A program made the position numbers and the translations under genes. A stretch of 7,069 nucleotides of DNA from assembly GCA_913041095.1 (NCBI GenBank), contig CAJWIB010000136.1, positions 1 to 7,069 on the forward strand, given 5' to 3'. Below the pieces are notes generated by a model. The model had not been told where the DNA came from and did no database searches. It worked only from the letters and a program-made list of their open reading frames with translations. The stretch comes from an uncultured Rhodospirillaceae bacterium. Lineage in GTDB: Bacteria; Pseudomonadota; Alphaproteobacteria; Rhodospirillales; UBA2165. Below are positions 5,345 to 7,069 of this stretch, piece by piece. Position 1 is the first letter of the stretch. The number at the start of each line of letters is the position of its first letter.

Positions 5345-6760
5345 ATGGCCGTTAGCCGCAAAGAGCAAACCCGCACCACCTGGCTCGAAACGATTGAAAA
5401 GCATAAATCAGATACCCACAATCCGGCGACGGATCAGATTTGGTCGGAAAAACTGGAATGCGCCAGTCGCGACGAATTGATCGCCATTCAAAATGATAAG
5501 CTCAAAATGGTGACGCCGTTTCTTTATGAAAACAGTAATTTTTACCGGCACCGCTTTGACCGGCTCGATCTCACGCCAACTGACATCCAGACGGTTGATG
5601 ATCTGACCAAATGGCCGGTCGTTGATAAATCCGAAATGATGGAAGATGCGCTCGCACATCCGCCTTACGGCACTTATACGACAATGGATGACGAACTTTG
5701 GCAAAAACGCGGCTGGATGATGTTTTCCTCTTCAGGCTCCAGCGGCGTGCCGCGCGTTTTTCGCTATTCTCATATTGATCGTGATCTCTGGGAATGGGCG
5801 AATGCGCGGGCGATCTATTCGTTTGGTGTCAGGCCAACCGATACGGTCTTTGTTGCTTCCGGCTATGGTCCCCACGTGTTTGCCTGGGGCGTACAGTACT
5901 CGTTACAGCGGATGAACGTTGCCTGCATTCCAGGCGGCGGCATGACGACAGATATGCGCGCCAATATCGTTGATCGCTTTAAGCCGACCGTGTTGTGCTG
6001 CACGACTTCATATGCGCTACATCTGGGCCGCGTTATGCAGGAGAACGGGTTTGATCCGGCAGCGAGCTCCATCCGCATGTTGTTTGTCGGTGGCGAACCC
6101 GGCACTGGCATCATCAATACCCGCAACCGGCTCAAAGAGCTTTGGGGAGCTGAGATGCGGGAATTTTATGGCTGTACCGAAGTGGCTCCGCACAGTGGCG
6201 GCTATTCCTGTTCGCATGCGGAAATCTCAGCGGATATGATTGCCACCCATTTAATGGAGGACCATCAAATATGGGAACTTGTCGATCCCGATACAAAGGA
6301 TCCCGTTCAAGAAGGTGAGCGGGGAATCACCGTCTGCACTAGTCTCCATTCAGAAAGCTCACCGCAATTGCGCTTCAATGTTGGTGATTACACGGTCTAT
6401 TCGACAGAGCAATGTGGCTGCGGGCGCACCCATGTGCGGGCGATGGGGTCTTTTGCCGGCCGGTCAGATGATTTAATTAATCTGCGCGGCATCAAAATGT
6501 ATCCGGTTCAACTCGAGCAAGCAGTGCGTGCGGTACCGGACATTGGTGACGAATATGAAATCCTCATCGAAACCAATCAGGACGGTCTGGATATTATGAC
6601 CGCGCGTGTCGAACATACCGAGGATGTCTCTGAACAAGTGATCAATGAGATCAAAACCCGTTGTGAGGTGACGGTGGGTGTTGAGATGTTGGCTCCTGAC
6701 ACACTGCCGAAAACAGAATTTAAGGCTAAACGCATCCGCGATGAGCGGGAGAAGGGGTGA
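5345..6760 (+). CDS. PaaK-like acyl/aryl-CoA ligase (AMP-forming)
   Basis: A 471-residue member of the phenylacetate-CoA ligase branch of the ANL adenylating enzymes. It would activate a carboxylic acid to acyl-AMP and then to the CoA thioester in the cytoplasm. Motifs: the glycine/serine-rich phosphate loop FSSSGSSGVPR (127-137), the YGCTE adenine/acid motif (275-279), RFNVGD (343-348), a CGCGRTHVR segment typical of PaaK-like proteins (357-365), GRSDDLINLRG with YP (372-387) at the hinge to the C-terminal domain, and LPKTEFKAKR (454-463) with the likely C-terminal lysine. PaaK itself is nearer 430 residues; the extra length is mainly N-terminal. Two ATGs are possible: the one at 5339 abuts GGGAG (5334-5338), whereas 5345 is six bases from it and is chosen. 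The substrate cannot be read from sequence; aromatic or other organic acids are plausible. It lies downstream of selenoprotein copy 2 and ends before a terminator. Confidence 0.85.
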   Translation: MAVSRKEQTRTTWLETIEKHKSDTHNPATDQIWSEKLECASRDELIAIQNDKLKMVTPFLYENSNFYRHRFDRLDLTPTDIQTVDDLTKWPVVDKSEMMEDALAHPPYGTYTTMDDELWQKRGWMMFSSSGSSGVPRVFRYSHIDRDLWEWANARAIYSFGVRPTDTVFVASGYGPHVFAWGVQYSLQRMNVACIPGGGMTTDMRANIVDRFKPTVLCCTTSYALHLGRVMQENGFDPAASSIRMLFVGGEPGTGIINTRNRLKELWGAEMREFYGCTEVAPHSGGYSCSHAEISADMIATHLMEDHQIWELVDPDTKDPVQEGERGITVCTSLHSESSPQLRFNVGDYTVYSTEQCGCGRTHVRAMGSFAGRSDDLINLRGIKMYPVQLEQAVRAVPDIGDEYEILIETNQDGLDIMTARVEHTEDVSEQVINEIKTRCEVTVGVEMLAPDTLPKTEFKAKRIRDEREKG

Positions 6761-6761
6761 G

Positions 6762-6788
6762 GAATTAAGGAGACAGCTTACTTAATTC
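6762..6788 (+). other. Inverted repeat directly after the CoA ligase stop
   Basis: GAATTAAG (6762-6769) and CTTAATTC (6781-6788) are perfect 8-base inverted arms around an 11-base loop, starting one base after the ligase stop codon. It is AT-rich with no U-run after it, so not a standard terminator. It may be a 3' stability hairpin or a protein site. The remainder up to 6936 shows no gene, only very short ORFs. Confidence 0.4.
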
Positions 6789-6936
6789 TAATGCTCGCGG
6801 AGAATTTACTCCTGTCCGATTAATAGAATGCAAAATGATGATAGACATGGAATCGGTCACAAAACTTAGGTGCCGAGAAAAAAAGGTAACTTAAACGCCA
6901 ATTTTGTACGAGAATTGAGTTCAAAATTTCGTCAAG

Positions 6937-6968
6937 AAAAAAGGCCGCCTCAACTGAGACGGCCTTTT
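6937..6968. terminator. Bidirectional rho-independent terminator
   Basis: AAAAGGCCG (6939-6947) pairs with CGGCCTTTT (6960-6968), and after a C/A mismatch CTC pairs with GAG around AACT. A-runs on the left and T-runs on the right let it work in both directions. It lies between the convergent CoA ligase and glutamine synthetase genes and ends transcription from both. Confidence 0.85.
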
Positions 6969-6988
6969 AAGTGAGTGAAAACTCAGAT

Positions 6989-7069
6989 TTAAGATGAGTA
7001 ATACATCTGAAACTCGGCCGGGTGGGTGGTGTGTTCTACGTACAGAACTTCTTCCATTTTGAGTTCCAT
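6989..7069 (-). CDS. glnA: Glutamine synthetase, type I, C-terminal end (rest outside window)
   Basis: The last 26 codons of a leftward gene are visible, ending in TAA. The tail KMEEVLYVEHTTHPAEFQMYYSS corresponds to the conserved C-terminus of bacterial GlnA, where a (T/P)HP-(V/A/I)-EF...YYS ending is typical. Glutamine synthetase makes glutamine from glutamate, ammonia and ATP. This is a core gene; it marks the edge of the accessory block. The assignment depends on a short stretch but the motif is distinctive. Confidence 0.75.
   Translation of the reverse strand: MELKMEEVLYVEHTTHPAEFQMYYSS

Noticed and set aside
6790..6891. Tiny ORFs after the CoA ligase (10 and 19 codons)
   Set aside because: Too short, with no convincing ribosome sites together with recognisable sequence; treated as non-coding.

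Overview
The window looks like chromosomal DNA of a Gram-negative, probably proteobacterial (perhaps alphaproteobacterial), selenocysteine-using organism. This rests on the style of the encoded proteins: a urate-hydroxylase-like membrane cytochrome, a PaaK-like ligase, an HxlR regulator and a bacterial glutamine synthetase tail. Taxonomy is low confidence. The selenocysteine machinery (selA, selB, selC, selD) is not in the window and must lie elsewhere.

The central discovery is a pair of genes, each broken by an in-frame TGA, that are best read as selenoproteins of the AhpD/carboxymuconolactone-decarboxylase-like family. One is at 2513-3175 (minus), the other at 4544-5203 (plus). In both, the TGA is codon 84 and replaces the second cysteine of the CxxC redox motif, giving C81-x-x-U84. 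In both, a hairpin with a GGUC loop lies at exactly the same distance after the UGA. Three of its seven base pairs differ between the copies by changes in both partners that keep the pairing. That is what bacterial SECIS elements should look like.

Layout, left to right. 1-907 (minus) is the N-terminal two thirds or less of a thiamine-diphosphate enzyme. 917-2107 (minus) is a PuuD-like membrane protein with a C-terminal cytochrome c domain, 9 bases upstream of the TPP gene in what looks like one operon. 2108-2317 has no gene but carries a repeated TTCTACTGT motif. 2318-2500 (minus) is the N-terminal remnant of a glycine/betaine/proline reductase selenoprotein-B-like gene. 2513-3175 is AhpD-like selenoprotein 1 and 3193-3933 (minus) an EthD-like tandem alpha/beta-barrel protein; these three form a tight leftward operon. 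A divergent AT-rich control region (3934-4090) holds inverted repeats. On the plus strand follow an HxlR regulator (4091-4405, itself ending at a TGA with open frame beyond), AhpD-like selenoprotein 2 (4544-5203) and a PaaK-like acyl/aryl-CoA ligase (5345-6760). A terminator at 6937-6968 separates this arm from the convergent 3' end of glutamine synthetase (6989-7069, minus).

Working model (inference): an HxlR regulator sits between two arms, each with one CxxU AhpD-like thiol/selenol redox protein, next to an EthD-like protein and a CoA ligase. This suggests catabolism or detoxification of an organic acid or aromatic/electrophilic compound with selenium-based redox chemistry. The substrate cannot be read from the sequence.
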